From an uncultured Gammaproteobacteria bacterium (GTDB taxonomy: Bacteria; Pseudomonadota; Gammaproteobacteria; Steroidobacterales; Woeseiaceae): a stretch of DNA of 64,000 nucleotides. Positions within the stretch are counted from its first letter, which is position 1. Every line of letters begins with the position of its first letter. The notes beneath the pieces are model-generated. The model did no database searches. It was not told where the DNA came from and saw only the letters and a program-made list of their open reading frames with translations. The DNA is taken from the NCBI GenBank assembly GCA_937899415.1, contig CALBPI010000055.1:1-64000 (forward strand). The letters run 5' to 3'. Both the position numbers and the translations under genes were made by a program. Below are positions 46,048 through 55,907 of the stretch, one piece after another.

Positions 46048-48219
46048 TCAGGATTGCGATTTTGCCTTGCGCCGCCACGCATGCAGCAGCGGTTCCGTGT
46101 AGCCGTTCGGCTGCGTCGTACCTTCAAACACAAGCTCGCGCGCACATCGGTAGGCGTAGCTCGTGTCCCAGTTGCCCGCCATCGGTCGGTACCCGTTGTC
46201 GTACTGATTCTGCTCGTCGACCACGGCCGCCATGCGTTGCAGTGTCTCGTCGATCTGTTCAGCGGTGCAGATGCCGTGCTGCAGCCAGTTGGCCAAGTGC
46301 TGACTCGAGATACGCAGCGTCGCGCGGTCTTCCATCAGGCCGATGTCGCTGATGTCGGGCACCTTCGAGCAACCGACGCCTTGTTCCACCCAGCGAACGA
46401 CGTAACCGAGCAAGCCCTGGATGTTGTTGTCGAGTTCGACCTGGATGTCATCGGCCGACCAGTGGCCGGGATTCGGTTCCACCGGAATCGTTAGAATGTC
46501 ATCGAGTGAGGCCATCTCGCGCGTTGCGATCTCGCGCTGCCGCGCGAGCACGTCGATTTGGTGATAGTGCGTCGCGTGCAGCGTTGCGGCCGTAGGCGAG
46601 GGCACCCAGGCGCAGTTCGCGCCCGCGAGTGGATGGTTGGTCTTCGCCGCCACCATCTTGGCCATCTCGTCGGGCATGGCCCACATGCCTTTGCCGATCT
46701 GCGCCTTGCCAGCCATTCCACAGGCAAGCCCAACATCGACGTTCCAGTCTTCGTAGGCGGAGATCCAGGGCGTGTCCTTCATAGGGCCTTTTCGCACCAT
46801 GGGGCCCATGAGCATGCTCGTGTGGATTTCATCGCCCGTGCGGTCGAGGAAGCCCGTGTTGATGAACACCACGCGGCCCGAGATGCGGCCGATGCACTCG
46901 GCGAGGTTCACGGTCGTGCGCCGCTCCTCGTCCATGATGCCGATCTTGACGGTGTTCCTTTCGAGGCCCAGTGCGTCTTCGACGCGGTCGAAGAGTTCGC
47001 CCGTGAAACTGACTTCGTCGGGCCCATGCATCTTGGGCTTCACGACGTAGACGCTGCCCGCGCGTGAATTCAAACGCGCACCCTTCAAATCGTGGATCGC
47101 AATCGCGACCGTCGTCAGCGCATCAAGAATGCCCTCTGGAATTTCGTGGCCTTCGCCGTCGAGCACGGCGTCGGTTGTCATCAGATGACCAACATTGCGC
47201 ACGAGCAGCAGGCTGCGACCCGGCAGCGTGAAGCCGCTGCCGTCGGGTGCTGCGTACTCGCGGTCACTAACGAGTTCACGCGTGACCGTCTTGCCGCCCT
47301 TGGCGAAACTCTCGATGAGGTCGCCCTTCATGAGGCCCAGCCAGTTGCCGTAGACGACTATCTTGTCGGCGGCATCAACCGCCGCGACGGAGTCTTCACA
47401 ATCCTGAATCGTGGTGATGGCCGACTCGAGCACGACATCGGCGACCCCCGCCTCGTCGTCCTTGCCCACAGGATGGTCGCGATCAATCACGATCTCGATG
47501 TGCAGACCGTTGTGCCGCAACAGTACGGCGCTCGGTGCGCCTGCGTCGCCGCGGTAACCGACAAACTCGGCGGGTTCGGCGAGCCCCGTATCGAGATCGC
47601 CGTCGACGGTCACGATGAGCTGGCCATCACGAATGGCGTAAGTGGTGGCATCGACGTGCGAGCCGTTGGCGAGCGGCACGGCACGGTCGAGGAAGTTACG
47701 CGCCCAGGCGATCACCTTGTTGCCGCGAACAGGGTTGTAGCCGCCCGCGCGCGTCGCGCCGTTGTCTTCGCTGATGACGTCCGTGCCGTAGAGCGCGTCG
47801 TACAGGCTGCCCCAACGTGCGTTGGCGGCGTTGAGCGCGAAGCGTGCGTTCATGACGGGCACCACGAGCTGTGGGCCCGGCTGCGCGGTGATCTCAGTAT
47901 CGACGTTTTCGGTCGTGATCTGCGGTGCCGGGTCAGGCTGCGGTAGCAGGTAACCGATCTCCTCGAGAAACGCTTTGTAGGCCGCCGCGTCGTGAGGCTG
48001 CCCGGCATGTTCGCGGTGCCACTGGTCGATCTGCGCCTGCAACGAATCGCGGAAGGCAAGGAGTTCGCGGTTTCGCGGCGCCAGGTCGTTGACGAGACCC
48101 GCGAGCGCGGCGAAGAAGGTGTCCGCATCGATACCCGTGCCGGGCAGGGCGCGGTCAGCGATGAAGGCGTCGAAGGCAGAATCGACGCTGAGTCCGTGGC
48201 GGTCTACGCGGTCAGTCAT
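46048..48219 (-). CDS. glcB: Malate synthase G
   Basis: A 723-aa monomeric malate synthase G (the same length as E. coli GlcB) that condenses glyoxylate with acetyl-CoA. Motifs: [40 protein letters not shown] (Mg-binding Asp/Glu region), [29 protein letters not shown], and [23 protein letters not shown] at 48219 follows AGGGG and starts at the conserved N-terminus. With aceA it forms the glyoxylate shunt. No glcD/E/F glycolate genes are nearby. Confidence 0.96.
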   Translation of the reverse strand: MTDRVDRHGLSVDSAFDAFIADRALPGTGIDADTFFAALAGLVNDLAPRNRELLAFRDSLQAQIDQWHREHAGQPHDAAAYKAFLEEIGYLLPQPDPAPQITTENVDTEITAQPGPQLVVPVMNARFALNAANARWGSLYDALYGTDVISEDNGATRAGGYNPVRGNKVIAWARNFLDRAVPLANGSHVDATTYAIRDGQLIVTVDGDLDTGLAEPAEFVGYRGDAGAPSAVLLRHNGLHIEIVIDRDHPVGKDDEAGVADVVLESAITTIQDCEDSVAAVDAADKIVVYGNWLGLMKGDLIESFAKGGKTVTRELVSDREYAAPDGSGFTLPGRSLLLVRNVGHLMTTDAVLDGEGHEIPEGILDALTTVAIAIHDLKGARLNSRAGSVYVVKPKMHGPDEVSFTGELFDRVEDALGLERNTVKIGIMDEERRTTVNLAECIGRISGRVVFINTGFLDRTGDEIHTSMLMGPMVRKGPMKDTPWISAYEDWNVDVGLACGMAGKAQIGKGMWAMPDEMAKMVAAKTNHPLAGANCAWVPSPTAATLHATHYHQIDVLARQREIATREMASLDDILTIPVEPNPGHWSADDIQVELDNNIQGLLGYVVRWVEQGVGCSKVPDISDIGLMEDRATLRISSQHLANWLQHGICTAEQIDETLQRMAAVVDEQNQYDNGYRPMAGNWDTSYAYRCARELVFEGTTQPNGYTEPLLHAWRRKAKSQS

Positions 48220-48312
48220 GGCAAGCCCCTGAAAACAGTGCCCGAATTCTCGGCGAGGGGCCGCCATTAGTCTAGCGAATGGCGGTTATCCCCGGCATAG
48301 CGTGCGTGAATG

Positions 48313-49254
48313 TCAGGCAGGCGCGGCGTCGGCGATCTCACGGAAGCACTGGCGCAGCCAGCGGTGGCCCGGATTGTTGTGCAGCAGGGGGCTCCAGGCC
48401 ATGGTCAGGTCGATGTCGTCGATCGCGAATGGGGGCGCGACCGTGGTCACGTCCTTGTTCCAGGACATCAGCCGTGCGGCGCGCGCCGGTACGGTCGCAA
48501 TCAAGTCCTGATCGGCGGCGTGCTGCAGCGCTACGAGGTAGTGACGCGTGAAGATCGCGATATTGCGCTTGTGGCCAATCGCGTCGAGCGCCTCATCGAC
48601 CCAGCCCAGCCGCTGCACGTCTTCGGGATCAACGCCGACACCCACGCCCATGCCTGTCTTGCTCACCCAGACATGGCGCGAAGCGAGATAAGTCTCCAGA
48701 TCGAGCGTGCGACCCGCGAGCGTTCCCTTGGCGACCACGCAGGAAAAGCTGTCGCGCCAGAGCACAGTCTGGTGAAACGAGCTGGGCAGCTCATCGAAAC
48801 GGTTGATGACGAGATCGACCTTGCCTTGTTCAACATCGTGGAAGTTCACATCGCTGGGCGTCATCACATCGAGCGTGATGTGTGGTGCCTCGCGGCGCAG
48901 GCGACCTAGCAGGCCGGGCAGCAGCGTCACCTCGGCGTAGTCACTGCACATGATGCGGAACACCTGCTCGCTCGTGGTCGCCTCGAAGTCCGTCATGGGC
49001 TGCACGAAGTGCTCGACGCGCGAGAGCACCTCGCGCACTTCGGGCTTGAGCTCGAGCGCGCGCTCCGTGGGCGTCATGCCGTCGCTCGTGCGCACGAGCA
49101 GCGGGTCGCCGAAAGCGTCGCGTAGCCGCTTCAGCCCATTGCTCATGGCAGGCTGGCTGATCCCAAGCTGTTGCGCCGCGCGGGTTACGTTGCCCTCTCG
49201 CAGCAGTACGTCGAGGTACACGAGCAGATTCAGGTCCAGGCGGGCGAGCGTCAT
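48313..49254 (-). CDS. LysR family transcriptional regulator
   Basis: A 313-aa LTTR. HTH at residues about 4-60: LDLNLLVYLDVLLREGNVTR, AAQQLGISQPAMSNGLKRLR; then the substrate-binding domain (VFRIMCSDYAEVTLLPGLLG, VDLVINRFDELPSS). ATG at 49254 after AAGGGAG. It lies between glcB (downstream, same strand) and aceA (divergent), so it is a candidate glyoxylate-shunt regulator. An ATTCA-N5-TGAAT dyad directly upstream of its ribosome site is a probable binding site. Its HTH is of the NodD/SyrM-like branch in appearance. Confidence 0.9.
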   Translation of the reverse strand: MTLARLDLNLLVYLDVLLREGNVTRAAQQLGISQPAMSNGLKRLRDAFGDPLLVRTSDGMTPTERALELKPEVREVLSRVEHFVQPMTDFEATTSEQVFRIMCSDYAEVTLLPGLLGRLRREAPHITLDVMTPSDVNFHDVEQGKVDLVINRFDELPSSFHQTVLWRDSFSCVVAKGTLAGRTLDLETYLASRHVWVSKTGMGVGVGVDPEDVQRLGWVDEALDAIGHKRNIAIFTRHYLVALQHAADQDLIATVPARAARLMSWNKDVTTVAPPFAIDDIDLTMAWSPLLHNNPGHRWLRQCFREIADAAPA

Positions 49255-49266
49255 CGCCGCTCCCTT

Positions 49267-49281
49267 ATTCACAGAATGAAT
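49267..49281. promoter_or_regulatory. LysR-type operator candidate (ATTCA-N5-TGAAT)
   Basis: ATTCACAGAATGAAT has perfect 5-base arms and obeys the T-N11-A rule of LysR boxes. It lies 13-27 nt upstream of the regulator ATG and about 90 nt from the aceA start, fitting autoregulation and control of aceA. Confidence 0.6.
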
Positions 49282-49370
49282 GCCGAGTATACGCTTAATA
49301 GTCTGGAGTTATAGCTGGACAGCTGGCTAGACTGCGCCCATTCCCCACACCGAATGCCGAGGATCCCGCC

Positions 49371-50699
49371 ATGAGCACAGGCAACTACGACCGTCACGCC
49401 GAAATCTCCCGTCTTGAGAAAGACTGGGCCGAAAACCCCCGCTGGAACGGCGTGGAACGTACCTACTCGGCCGGCGATGTCGTGCGCTTGCGTGGCTCGA
49501 TCAAGAAAGAGAACACGATCGCCCGGCGCGGCGCAGAGAAGCTCTGGGAGCTGGTCAACGGCGGCGCCGAGGCCAAATTCGGCAAAGACTACGTGAACTG
49601 CCTGGGCGCGCTCACGGGTGGTCAGGCCGTGCAGCAGGTCAAAGCGGGCGTTCAGGCCATTTACCTGTCGGGCTGGCAGGTGGCCGCCGACAACAACAGC
49701 TACATGTCGATGTTCCCCGACCAGTCGCTGTACCCCGTCGACTCGGTGCCGAAAGTCATCGAGCGCATCAACAACTCGTTCTCGCGCGCCGATCAGATTC
49801 AGTGGCAGAAGGGTGTTAACCCCGGCGACGAGGGCTACATCGATTACTTCGCGCCCATCGTTGCTGACGCCGAAGCCGGTTTTGGTGGTGTGCTCAACGC
49901 CTACGAACTCATGCGCGCCATGATCGAAGCTGGTGCCGCCGGCGCTCACTTCGAGGATCAGCTCGCTTCGGTCAAGAAGTGCGGCCACATGGGCGGCAAG
50001 GTGCTCGTACCGACGCGCGAGGCCGTGCAGAAGCTCGTCGCCGCGCGTCTCGCAGCGGACGTTGCCGACACGCCGACGATTGTTCTGGCGCGCACCGATG
50101 CCAATGCGGCCGACCTGCTCACGAGCGACATCGACGAGTACGACGCGCCGTTCATCACGGGCGAACGTTCTTCGGAAGGCTTCTTCCGCACCAAGGCCGG
50201 CATCGACCAGGCGATCTCTCGCGGTCTCGCCTACGCGCCTTACGCGGACATGGTCTGGTGTGAAACTGCAACGCCCGACCTCGACGAGGCGCGCGTGTTT
50301 GCCGAGGCGCTCAAGAAGCGCTACCCCGACCAGCTTCTGGCCTACAACTGCTCGCCGTCGTTCAACTGGAAGAAGAACCTCGACGACGCCACAATCGCCA
50401 AGTTCCAGCGCGAGCTTTCAGCGATGGGCTACAAGTACCAGTTCATTACACTGGCCGGTGTCCACAACATGTGGCACGGCATGTTCAACCTGGCCTATGA
50501 ATACGCCCGCGAAGACATGTCGGCTTACGTGAAGCTGCAGGAGCAGGAATTTGCCGATGCCGACAAGGGCTACACCTTCGTTGCGCACCAGCAGGAAGTC
50601 GGCACGGGTTACTTCGACGACGTCACCACGGTCATCCAGGGCGGCAAGTCTTCAGTGACCGCGCTGACGGGTTCGACCGAGGAAGCTCAGTTCGGGTGA
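49371..50699 (+). CDS. aceA: Isocitrate lyase
   Basis: A 442-aa isocitrate lyase that splits isocitrate into glyoxylate and succinate. Catalytic loop [10 protein letters not shown] with Cys204; [39 protein letters not shown]; and [13 protein letters not shown] are all present. ATG follows GAGGATC. First step of the shunt, paired with GlcB encoded on the other strand beyond the LysR gene. A GGGCGGGGC-GTA-GCCCC hairpin and then a REP-like cluster follow its stop. Confidence 0.96.
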   Translation: MSTGNYDRHAEISRLEKDWAENPRWNGVERTYSAGDVVRLRGSIKKENTIARRGAEKLWELVNGGAEAKFGKDYVNCLGALTGGQAVQQVKAGVQAIYLSGWQVAADNNSYMSMFPDQSLYPVDSVPKVIERINNSFSRADQIQWQKGVNPGDEGYIDYFAPIVADAEAGFGGVLNAYELMRAMIEAGAAGAHFEDQLASVKKCGHMGGKVLVPTREAVQKLVAARLAADVADTPTIVLARTDANAADLLTSDIDEYDAPFITGERSSEGFFRTKAGIDQAISRGLAYAPYADMVWCETATPDLDEARVFAEALKKRYPDQLLAYNCSPSFNWKKNLDDATIAKFQRELSAMGYKYQFITLAGVHNMWHGMFNLAYEYAREDMSAYVKLQEQEFADADKGYTFVAHQQEVGTGYFDDVTTVIQGGKSSVTALTGSTEEAQFG

Positions 50700-50722
50700 A
50701 GGGCGGGGCGTAGCCCCGGCCC

Positions 50723-50967
50723 CGTCATTACGAGGAGCGCTTCGCTCCCCGTCATTGCGAGGTGCGCTTTGCTCCCAGTCATTGCGAGGAGCGAAGCGAC
50801 GAAGCAATCTCCCAATGCCGTCGTGCTGTCTGGCAGCACGATGGGGTTACGAGTTTGCCGCGCCCACTGTGTGGGCTCGCAATGACGATCGTGTGAGCGC
50901 GTGCGCGGGTTGGCAGCACGTTGGCGTTACGAGATTGCCGCGCCCACTGCGTGGGCTCGCAATGACG
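50723..50967. repeat. REP-like repeat cluster
   Basis: Three short direct copies (GTCATTACGAGGAGCGCTTC at 50724, GTCATTGCGAGGTGCGCTTT at 50750, GTCATTGCGAGGAGCGAAGC at 50778), then two inverse copies ending GGGCTCGCAATGACG near 50887 and 50967. Individual copies contain small palindromes such as GAGCGCTTCGCTC. The cluster occupies the whole gap between aceA and rraA and stops exactly at the rraA stop codon. Confidence 0.85.
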
Positions 50968-51447
50968 TTAAATGAGCGCCTGCGCCGACACAACGATCCC
51001 GTTGTTGTCGGCGTAGAGGTATTCGCCGGGTGAAATCGTCACGCCCGCAAAACTCACGGGCACATCCAGGTCTCCGAGGCCGCGTTTGTCTGTCTTGACG
51101 GGAATCGAACCCATGGCCTGAATGCCCAGGCCCGTGGCCGCAAGCGCGTCAACGTCGCGCACGTAGCCAAAGATGATGATGCCGGCCCAGCCGTTGCCGG
51201 CCAGCGCCGCAGCGATTTGGTCGCCGAGCAGCGCGCGTCTTGATGAGGCGCCGCCGTCGACCACAAGGACGCGGCCTTCGCCCGCTACCTGCCCCTGCGC
51301 CTTAACCAGCGAGTTGTCCTCGAAGCACTTGATGGTGACGACGGGGCCGCCGAAGTTGGTGATGCCACCGTAGTTGCGAAACAGCGGTGCGAGAACACGG
51401 ACGTCGTCGGGATGGTCGTCGCAGAGGTCAGGTACGGAAATCGTCAT
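50968..51447 (-). CDS. rraA: RraA, ribonuclease E activity regulator
   Basis: A 159-aa protein co-linear with E. coli Rra[79 protein letters not shown] and [13 protein letters not shown]. RraA binds RNase E and lowers mRNA turnover. The Arg-Asp pair (VRDVD) needed for 4-hydroxy-4-methyl-2-oxoglutarate/oxaloacetate aldolase activity in relatives is kept here, so enzymatic activity cannot be excluded. ATG at 51447 is the conserved start. Confidence 0.9.
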   Translation of the reverse strand: MTISVPDLCDDHPDDVRVLAPLFRNYGGITNFGGPVVTIKCFEDNSLVKAQGQVAGEGRVLVVDGGASSRRALLGDQIAAALAGNGWAGIIIFGYVRDVDALAATGLGIQAMGSIPVKTDKRGLGDLDVPVSFAGVTISPGEYLYADNNGIVVSAQALI

Positions 51448-51519
51448 GATGGCCTGTGCCGGAAACAGCGCGTCGCGCCGACCCGGCACAGGCTATCAGG
51501 TTTTGATGTGAGCGCGGCC

Positions 51520-52269
51520 TCAGCTGCGCGCGTTGTCGTCGATGCGATTAACACGCAGCGTCGCTTTGACGTCGTCGCCCTTGCGTGCCTCGACCTTCAC
51601 TGCGACCCACTCGGCCTGCGGGGCCACAAAGACGCGCGTGCCGGCATCTTCGACTTCGTTGATGAGATCGACCGGGATCGCGTCAAAGCCACCGAGCGGC
51701 GTCTTCACCTGGTCTTCGTCGCCGATCGTCACCGTGTACTGGCGCAGGCCGACGTGGTCGAGCACGTTGTAGAAGTCCGGCGCCGTGCCTTCGGCCAGGT
51801 CCTGCATGAGCGCGACCTGCATAAGCAACGGGTTGTAGGTGTCACGCGGTATCTCGACAGTCTCGGTTTCGCCGTAGAACACGATGTCGGCTTCGCCCAG
51901 TTCGGGGCGGTAGAAGACCTCGACGTCGCGCTTCTGGCCGCTCAAGGTGTCCTCGCGAGCGAGGTACTCTGTCAGAATCTCACCGTCGGCGACGCGAAAG
52001 ATCGTGCGCTCGTAAACGCGGCCGCGTTTGAAGATGCCGACAAGCCCCGTGGCTTCGGTCAAAGAGACGAGCTCGTAACGGTTGGGCTCGAGCTCGATGA
52101 GCTCCAGCGACGAACGCGCGTTGGCGATACCCACTTTGACTTTGTAGTTCGCCGAAAACGGCTCAAACGCGAATGCCTCTGCGGTGTCCTGAGCGTGGGC
52201 CGCGCTGGCCGTCAGCAACACTGCCAACGTGCTTGCGAGCCGTCCTGCGATGTTCTTTCGTGTCAGCAT
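51520..52269 (-). CDS. DUF3108 periplasmic protein
   Basis: A 249-aa exported protein. Signal peptide about residues 1-26 (STLAVLLTASAAHAQD); then a DUF3108-type beta-rich domain: FSANYKVKVGIANARSSLEL, SLTEATGLVGIFKRGRVYER, DTYNPLLMQVALMQDLAEG and TVTIGDEDQVKTPLGGFDAI. The family is widespread in proteobacteria and its function is unknown; an envelope lipoprotein or lipid role has been proposed for relatives. AGGAG before the ATG. Divergent from the kinase gene. Confidence 0.82.
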   Translation of the reverse strand: MLTRKNIAGRLASTLAVLLTASAAHAQDTAEAFAFEPFSANYKVKVGIANARSSLELIELEPNRYELVSLTEATGLVGIFKRGRVYERTIFRVADGEILTEYLAREDTLSGQKRDVEVFYRPELGEADIVFYGETETVEIPRDTYNPLLMQVALMQDLAEGTAPDFYNVLDHVGLRQYTVTIGDEDQVKTPLGGFDAIPVDLINEVEDAGTRVFVAPQAEWVAVKVEARKGDDVKATLRVNRIDDNARS

Positions 52270-52440
52270 GTCCGCTGCTCCTGTCTGGGTGTTGTCTGGA
52301 AATTCGGCGGCTACTTCGCAATGGATGCGCAGCCGTCACGAACCGGGTGACGTGGGGTATGCTTGCCCGATGCGAAACGCGCTGCACCACAACTCAAATC
52401 GCCATGCGCAGCGCGTACGCAAACGCGGCGGATGCCGCGC

Positions 52441-53268
52441 ATGAGCAAGCGTTACCGGGCGAGGCAGCGACTCGGCAAGTACCGCATCGTCCGACGCCTG
52501 AACCTGGGGCCGCTCGCAGACGTCTACGCGGCGCAAGACACGGTGCAGCAGATGCCTGTCGCGCTGAAGGTTCCGCACGTGGCGACGGGCAGGCTCGACG
52601 ACGTTGCCGACTTCGTCAGCGAGGCGCGCATCGCGAGCAAGCTCCAACACCCCAATGTGCTTCCGGTTTACAACGCCGCATTCATCGGGGAGCAGTTCGT
52701 GATCGCGATGCCACTGGGCGTGAGCTCGTTGGCCGAACGTCTCGAGCGCCGCATGGCCAACGCGCTGGCCATGGACTTTGCGCTGCAGGCGTTAAATGCG
52801 TTGGCCTACGCGCACGAACACAAGGTCATCCACTGCGACATCAAGCCCGAGAACTTCATCCTGTTCCCCGACAAACAGATTCGGCTTGCCGACTTCGGCT
52901 TTGCGAAAGTCAGCGCGCGCACGATCAAGGGCTCTGGCTCCGGGACCATCGACTACATCGCGCCCGAGCAGGCGCTCGGCAAACCTCGGCTGGCGTCCGA
53001 TGTCTTCTCGCTGGGACTTGTGTTGTATCGCCTGTTCGCAGGCGTGCTGCCCGAGTATCCGTTCGACTGGCCGCCACCGGCGCACGATCGACTCGTTGCC
53101 CGCACCAACCCGGAATTCGCCAAGGTGGTGCGTAAGGCCCTGGCCGTCAGCCCGAAGAAGCGGTTCCCGAATGCGGGCGCCATGCTCGCGGCAGCCCAGC
53201 GAGCCACGAATCCGCCCCGCCGAACGCCGGCGCGGCGACGCAGGACCAAGCGGAGCACCCGGCGCTGA
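52441..53268 (+). CDS. Soluble Ser/Thr protein kinase
   Basis: A 275-aa Hanks-type kinase without membrane helix. Gly loop is degenerate (LNLGPLADVYA), Lys43 in PVALKVPH, Glu in FVSEARIASKLQHPNV, catalytic loop VIHCDIKPENFIL with Asp133 (Cys for the Arg of HRD, so activation-loop phosphorylation is probably not required), DFG Asp151 (LADFGFAKV), and YIAPEQALG. The C-terminus is a very basic tail (RRTPARRRRTKRSTRR) that might bind nucleic acid or membrane. ATG at 52441; an upstream in-frame ATG would add an odd Arg-rich leader. It precedes a PP2C gene by 130 nt. Confidence 0.86.
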   Translation: MSKRYRARQRLGKYRIVRRLNLGPLADVYAAQDTVQQMPVALKVPHVATGRLDDVADFVSEARIASKLQHPNVLPVYNAAFIGEQFVIAMPLGVSSLAERLERRMANALAMDFALQALNALAYAHEHKVIHCDIKPENFILFPDKQIRLADFGFAKVSARTIKGSGSGTIDYIAPEQALGKPRLASDVFSLGLVLYRLFAGVLPEYPFDWPPPAHDRLVARTNPEFAKVVRKALAVSPKKRFPNAGAMLAAAQRATNPPRRTPARRRRTKRSTRR

Positions 53269-53398
53269 CGCCGCTTGCGGGGCGCCCGACCACCATGCGC
53301 AAATCAGAGCTGTCTCACGCCGCAGGCCGCAGACTTAAGGTACTGTCCGGGGTGTCGCGGCCGCGTTTGGGGCAGTGACGGCAGAGAAAGGGAGCCAG

Positions 53399-54241
53399 GT
53401 GAGTCTCGAAGAACAATCCGGACCGCCCCTGACAGGCGGGCGCCTGCTGCCCGAAGCCGACGGGCCAGAACGTATCGGCATCGCCGTGGGCGGCGGTCAC
53501 GCCGAGCTCTTCTGTGCCATCTCGCCGGATAAGCCTGAAGACAATCAGGACAGCACGATGTTGCTCGAGCTCGACGCGCAGACGGCTGTCCTGGCCGTGG
53601 CCGACGGTGCTGGCGGCATTCAGGGTGGCCGACGTGCCTCACGACTCGCCTTGGCCACCGTGCGCGAGGCGCTTCTCACAGCAGACCGTGAAAACCAGCA
53701 GCTGCGGACCATCGTGCTCAACGCTATGGAGCAGGCCAACGAGGCCGTCATCCGAAACACGCGTGGTGCCGCCACGACGCTCACCATTGTCACGGTTGAG
53801 GGCCGAGAGGCACGTGCGTTCCATGTTGGCGATTCGCTGGCGCTGATCACCGGCCAGCGCAGCACCATCAAGCTCCAGACCGTGGCCCACTCACCCGTTG
53901 GCTTTGCGATCGCGGCCGGGTTTCTGACCGAGGAACAGGCGATCTACCACCCCGAGCGTCACATCGTCTCCAACTTTGTCGGTACGGTGGACATGATCAT
54001 CGAGGTGGGCCCGACCGTGAAGCTCGCCAAGTTTGACACCATCCTCGTGGCTTCGGACGGTCTCACTGACAATTTGCATCTGGCCGAGATCATCGAGCGC
54101 ATGCGACGGGGCCCGCTGGACCGTTCACTTGAACAGCTGATCGAGCTCGCGACACAACGGATGTTGCGGCCGAAGCCCATGGAACCGGGCAAGGCGGACG
54201 ACATCGCGGTAATTGTGTACCGCAAAACCGCCGCCTCGTGA
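53399..54241 (+). CDS. PP2C-type protein phosphatase
   Basis: A 280-aa metal-dependent Ser/Thr phosphatase. Motifs: CAISPDKPEDNQDS near the start, VADGAGGIQGGRRAS with Asp69, AFHVGDSLAL, LVASDGLTDNL and KADDIAVIVY at the end, so all metal-binding Asp residues are present. The GTG at 53399 follows AAAGGGAG and fits better than the ATG/GTG eight codons earlier. Forms a kinase-phosphatase pair with the gene upstream and is followed by the envelope genes; likely reverses phosphorylation by one or both kinases of this cluster. Confidence 0.87.
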   Translation: MSLEEQSGPPLTGGRLLPEADGPERIGIAVGGGHAELFCAISPDKPEDNQDSTMLLELDAQTAVLAVADGAGGIQGGRRASRLALATVREALLTADRENQQLRTIVLNAMEQANEAVIRNTRGAATTLTIVTVEGREARAFHVGDSLALITGQRSTIKLQTVAHSPVGFAIAAGFLTEEQAIYHPERHIVSNFVGTVDMIIEVGPTVKLAKFDTILVASDGLTDNLHLAEIIERMRRGPLDRSLEQLIELATQRMLRPKPMEPGKADDIAVIVYRKTAAS

Positions 54242-54407
54242 TGGAAGCGTTACACTGTTCTGGTACGCTAGATCAATCGGTTAGCGTCGCATCAGTCGCT
54301 CAAAACGGGTGCCGCGACGGAAACTCCTCGCGCTGGTAATGCTCTAACAGCTTTGCCGGTCATAGATGCTGGACGGTCGGTTACGGCCGTCGCAAAGGAC
54401 ACCTCCG

Positions 54408-55901
54408 ATGCCAGACAACGCCTTCACAAAACGCTTTTCCGCTGCGCTGCGCCCCGCCAGGCTCGCCGCGCTCGTGGCCAGCCTCGTTATTGCCGCGGGT
54501 TGCGCCTCCATGTCATCTGGGCAGCAGGGCTCCCAGCAGGGCTCTTCTGGTGGCTCGAGCGGCAGCTCGGGCAGTTCCGGATCCTCGGGCGGCAGCTCAG
54601 GCAGTCAGAGCGGCGGTTCGGGCTCATCTGGTGGCCAGAGTGGCAGCCAGGGCGGCAGCTCGGGCAGTCAGAGTGGCGGTGGCAGCCAAAGTGGCGGTGG
54701 CAGCTCAGGCAGTCAGGGTGGTCAAAGTGGCAGCCAGGGCGGCAGTCAGGGCGGCCAAAGCGGCAGCCAGGGCGGTGCGTCCGGCAGCCAGGGTGGTGCT
54801 TCCGGCAGCCAGGGCGGCGCGTCCGGCGGTCAGAGCGGCACACTGGAGTTGCCCGGCGGACTTGGCATGCCGGAAGGCGCGGGCATGCCCGGCGGTATGG
54901 ATGACGGCGGCAGCGGTGGCGACGGTGCTGACGGCGAAGGCGGCGCTGATGGCGACGGCGAGGGTCAGGGCGGTGCCGGCGAAGGCGCCGGTGGTCAGGA
55001 CGGCTCAGGTTCGCAATCGGGCGCGGGCGGCAGTCAAGGCAATGGCGGCGCCGGCACGCAAGGCGGTGGTGACGGCCAGGGCGGCGCGGGTTCCGCGGGC
55101 GGAGCTGGTGGCAGCGGCACACAGGCCGGCGGCGGCGCACCCGGCTCAGGTGCAGGTGGCTTTCCAGGGCAGGGTACCGGTGGCGCTGGTGGCTCGGGCG
55201 GCGACGGACAGGGTCCGGGCGGTCAGGGCCGAGGTGGTAATGGCACCGGTACAGGCGCTGGCACAGGTACGGGAACCGGCACGGGAGCCGGTGGCTTCCC
55301 AGGCGGCACCGGCACGGGTGCAGGCGGTCAAGGGGGCCAAGGGGGTCCAGGCGGCAACGGCGCTGAAGGCCCGGGCGGCTACGGCGGTGGCACGGGCGAT
55401 GGCACAGGCGGCGACGGCACCGAAGGCCCGGGCGGCTATGGTGGCGGCGACGGCCAGGGCGGACAGCCCGGCGAAGGCCCAGGCGGCACGGGCTCGCTTG
55501 AAGATGAGTTCGAACGCTCTCTGGGCGACTTCGACGGCATGATCGCCGGCGAACAGGAAGATGTGACCCAGGTACAGCGCGACACGGGCGGCTTCGGTGG
55601 CGAAGACGACGGTCGTGTTGTGGGCCTCGGCAAGCAGGGGCAGGGCACGCGCACGAGTGGCGGCATCGTCGTCGCAAACGACGGTGGCGGTGGTGGCAAT
55701 GGTGACGGCGCGGGCGAAGTGTCGTCTGTCGAAGCCATCCCCGACGAGATCCTGGCCGAGCGCACCCCCGAAGACATTCCGGACCCGGTTTACGACGACA
55801 TCGTGTCGCGCCAGCTCAGGGAAGCCGCGCTGGCCGAGGAAGACCCGGTAATCCGAGAGAAACTCTGGGACGAATACCGCAAGTACACGGGAATCGACTA
55901 A
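54408..55901 (+). CDS. Gly/Ser/Gln-rich low-complexity lipoprotein
   Basis: A 497-aa lipoprotein: basic leader and SLVIAAGC lipobox (Cys32). Residues about 40-360 are extremely low-complexity. First come tandem G-S-Q units such as GGQSGSQGGSQGGQSGSQ, then GGAGG/GTGTG-type repeats with sparse Asp/Glu. The last 75 residues are ordinary sequence, acidic, with TPEDIPDPVYDDIV and EKLWDEYRKYTGID, and are probably the functional head. Extended, flexible tether is the simplest reading. It starts the run 54408-64000 of short-spaced genes; the 166-nt gap before it holds the probable promoter. Confidence 0.75.
   Translation: MPDNAFTKRFSAALRPARLAALVASLVIAAGCASMSSGQQGSQQGSSGGSSGSSGSSGSSGGSSGSQSGGSGSSGGQSGSQGGSSGSQSGGGSQSGGGSSGSQGGQSGSQGGSQGGQSGSQGGASGSQGGASGSQGGASGGQSGTLELPGGLGMPEGAGMPGGMDDGGSGGDGADGEGGADGDGEGQGGAGEGAGGQDGSGSQSGAGGSQGNGGAGTQGGGDGQGGAGSAGGAGGSGTQAGGGAPGSGAGGFPGQGTGGAGGSGGDGQGPGGQGRGGNGTGTGAGTGTGTGTGAGGFPGGTGTGAGGQGGQGGPGGNGAEGPGGYGGGTGDGTGGDGTEGPGGYGGGDGQGGQPGEGPGGTGSLEDEFERSLGDFDGMIAGEQEDVTQVQRDTGGFGGEDDGRVVGLGKQGQGTRTSGGIVVANDGGGGGNGDGAGEVSSVEAIPDEILAERTPEDIPDPVYDDIVSRQLREAALAEEDPVIREKLWDEYRKYTGID
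54560..54850 (+). repeat. Tandem coding repeats (GGYAGCCAGRGYGGY-type units)
   Basis: Imperfect tandem units of 9-15 nt built on GGCAGCCAGGGCGGC encode the Gly-Ser-Gln tract of the lipoprotein. Such repeats are prone to length change by slippage. Confidence 0.75.
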
Positions 55902-55907
55902 TTCAGC

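Noticed and set aside
53275-53532. Cys-containing short frame with a zinc-ribbon-like look between the kinase and PP2C
   Set aside because: CANQSC and YCPGC hint at a ribbon, but the frame runs through the PP2C start in another phase, has no good start site and ends in Arg-rich sequence.
54487-55677. Antisense Arg/Cys-rich frame opposite the Gly-rich lipoprotein
   Set aside because: Gly/Ser repeat codons read backwards give long open frames; no start context.
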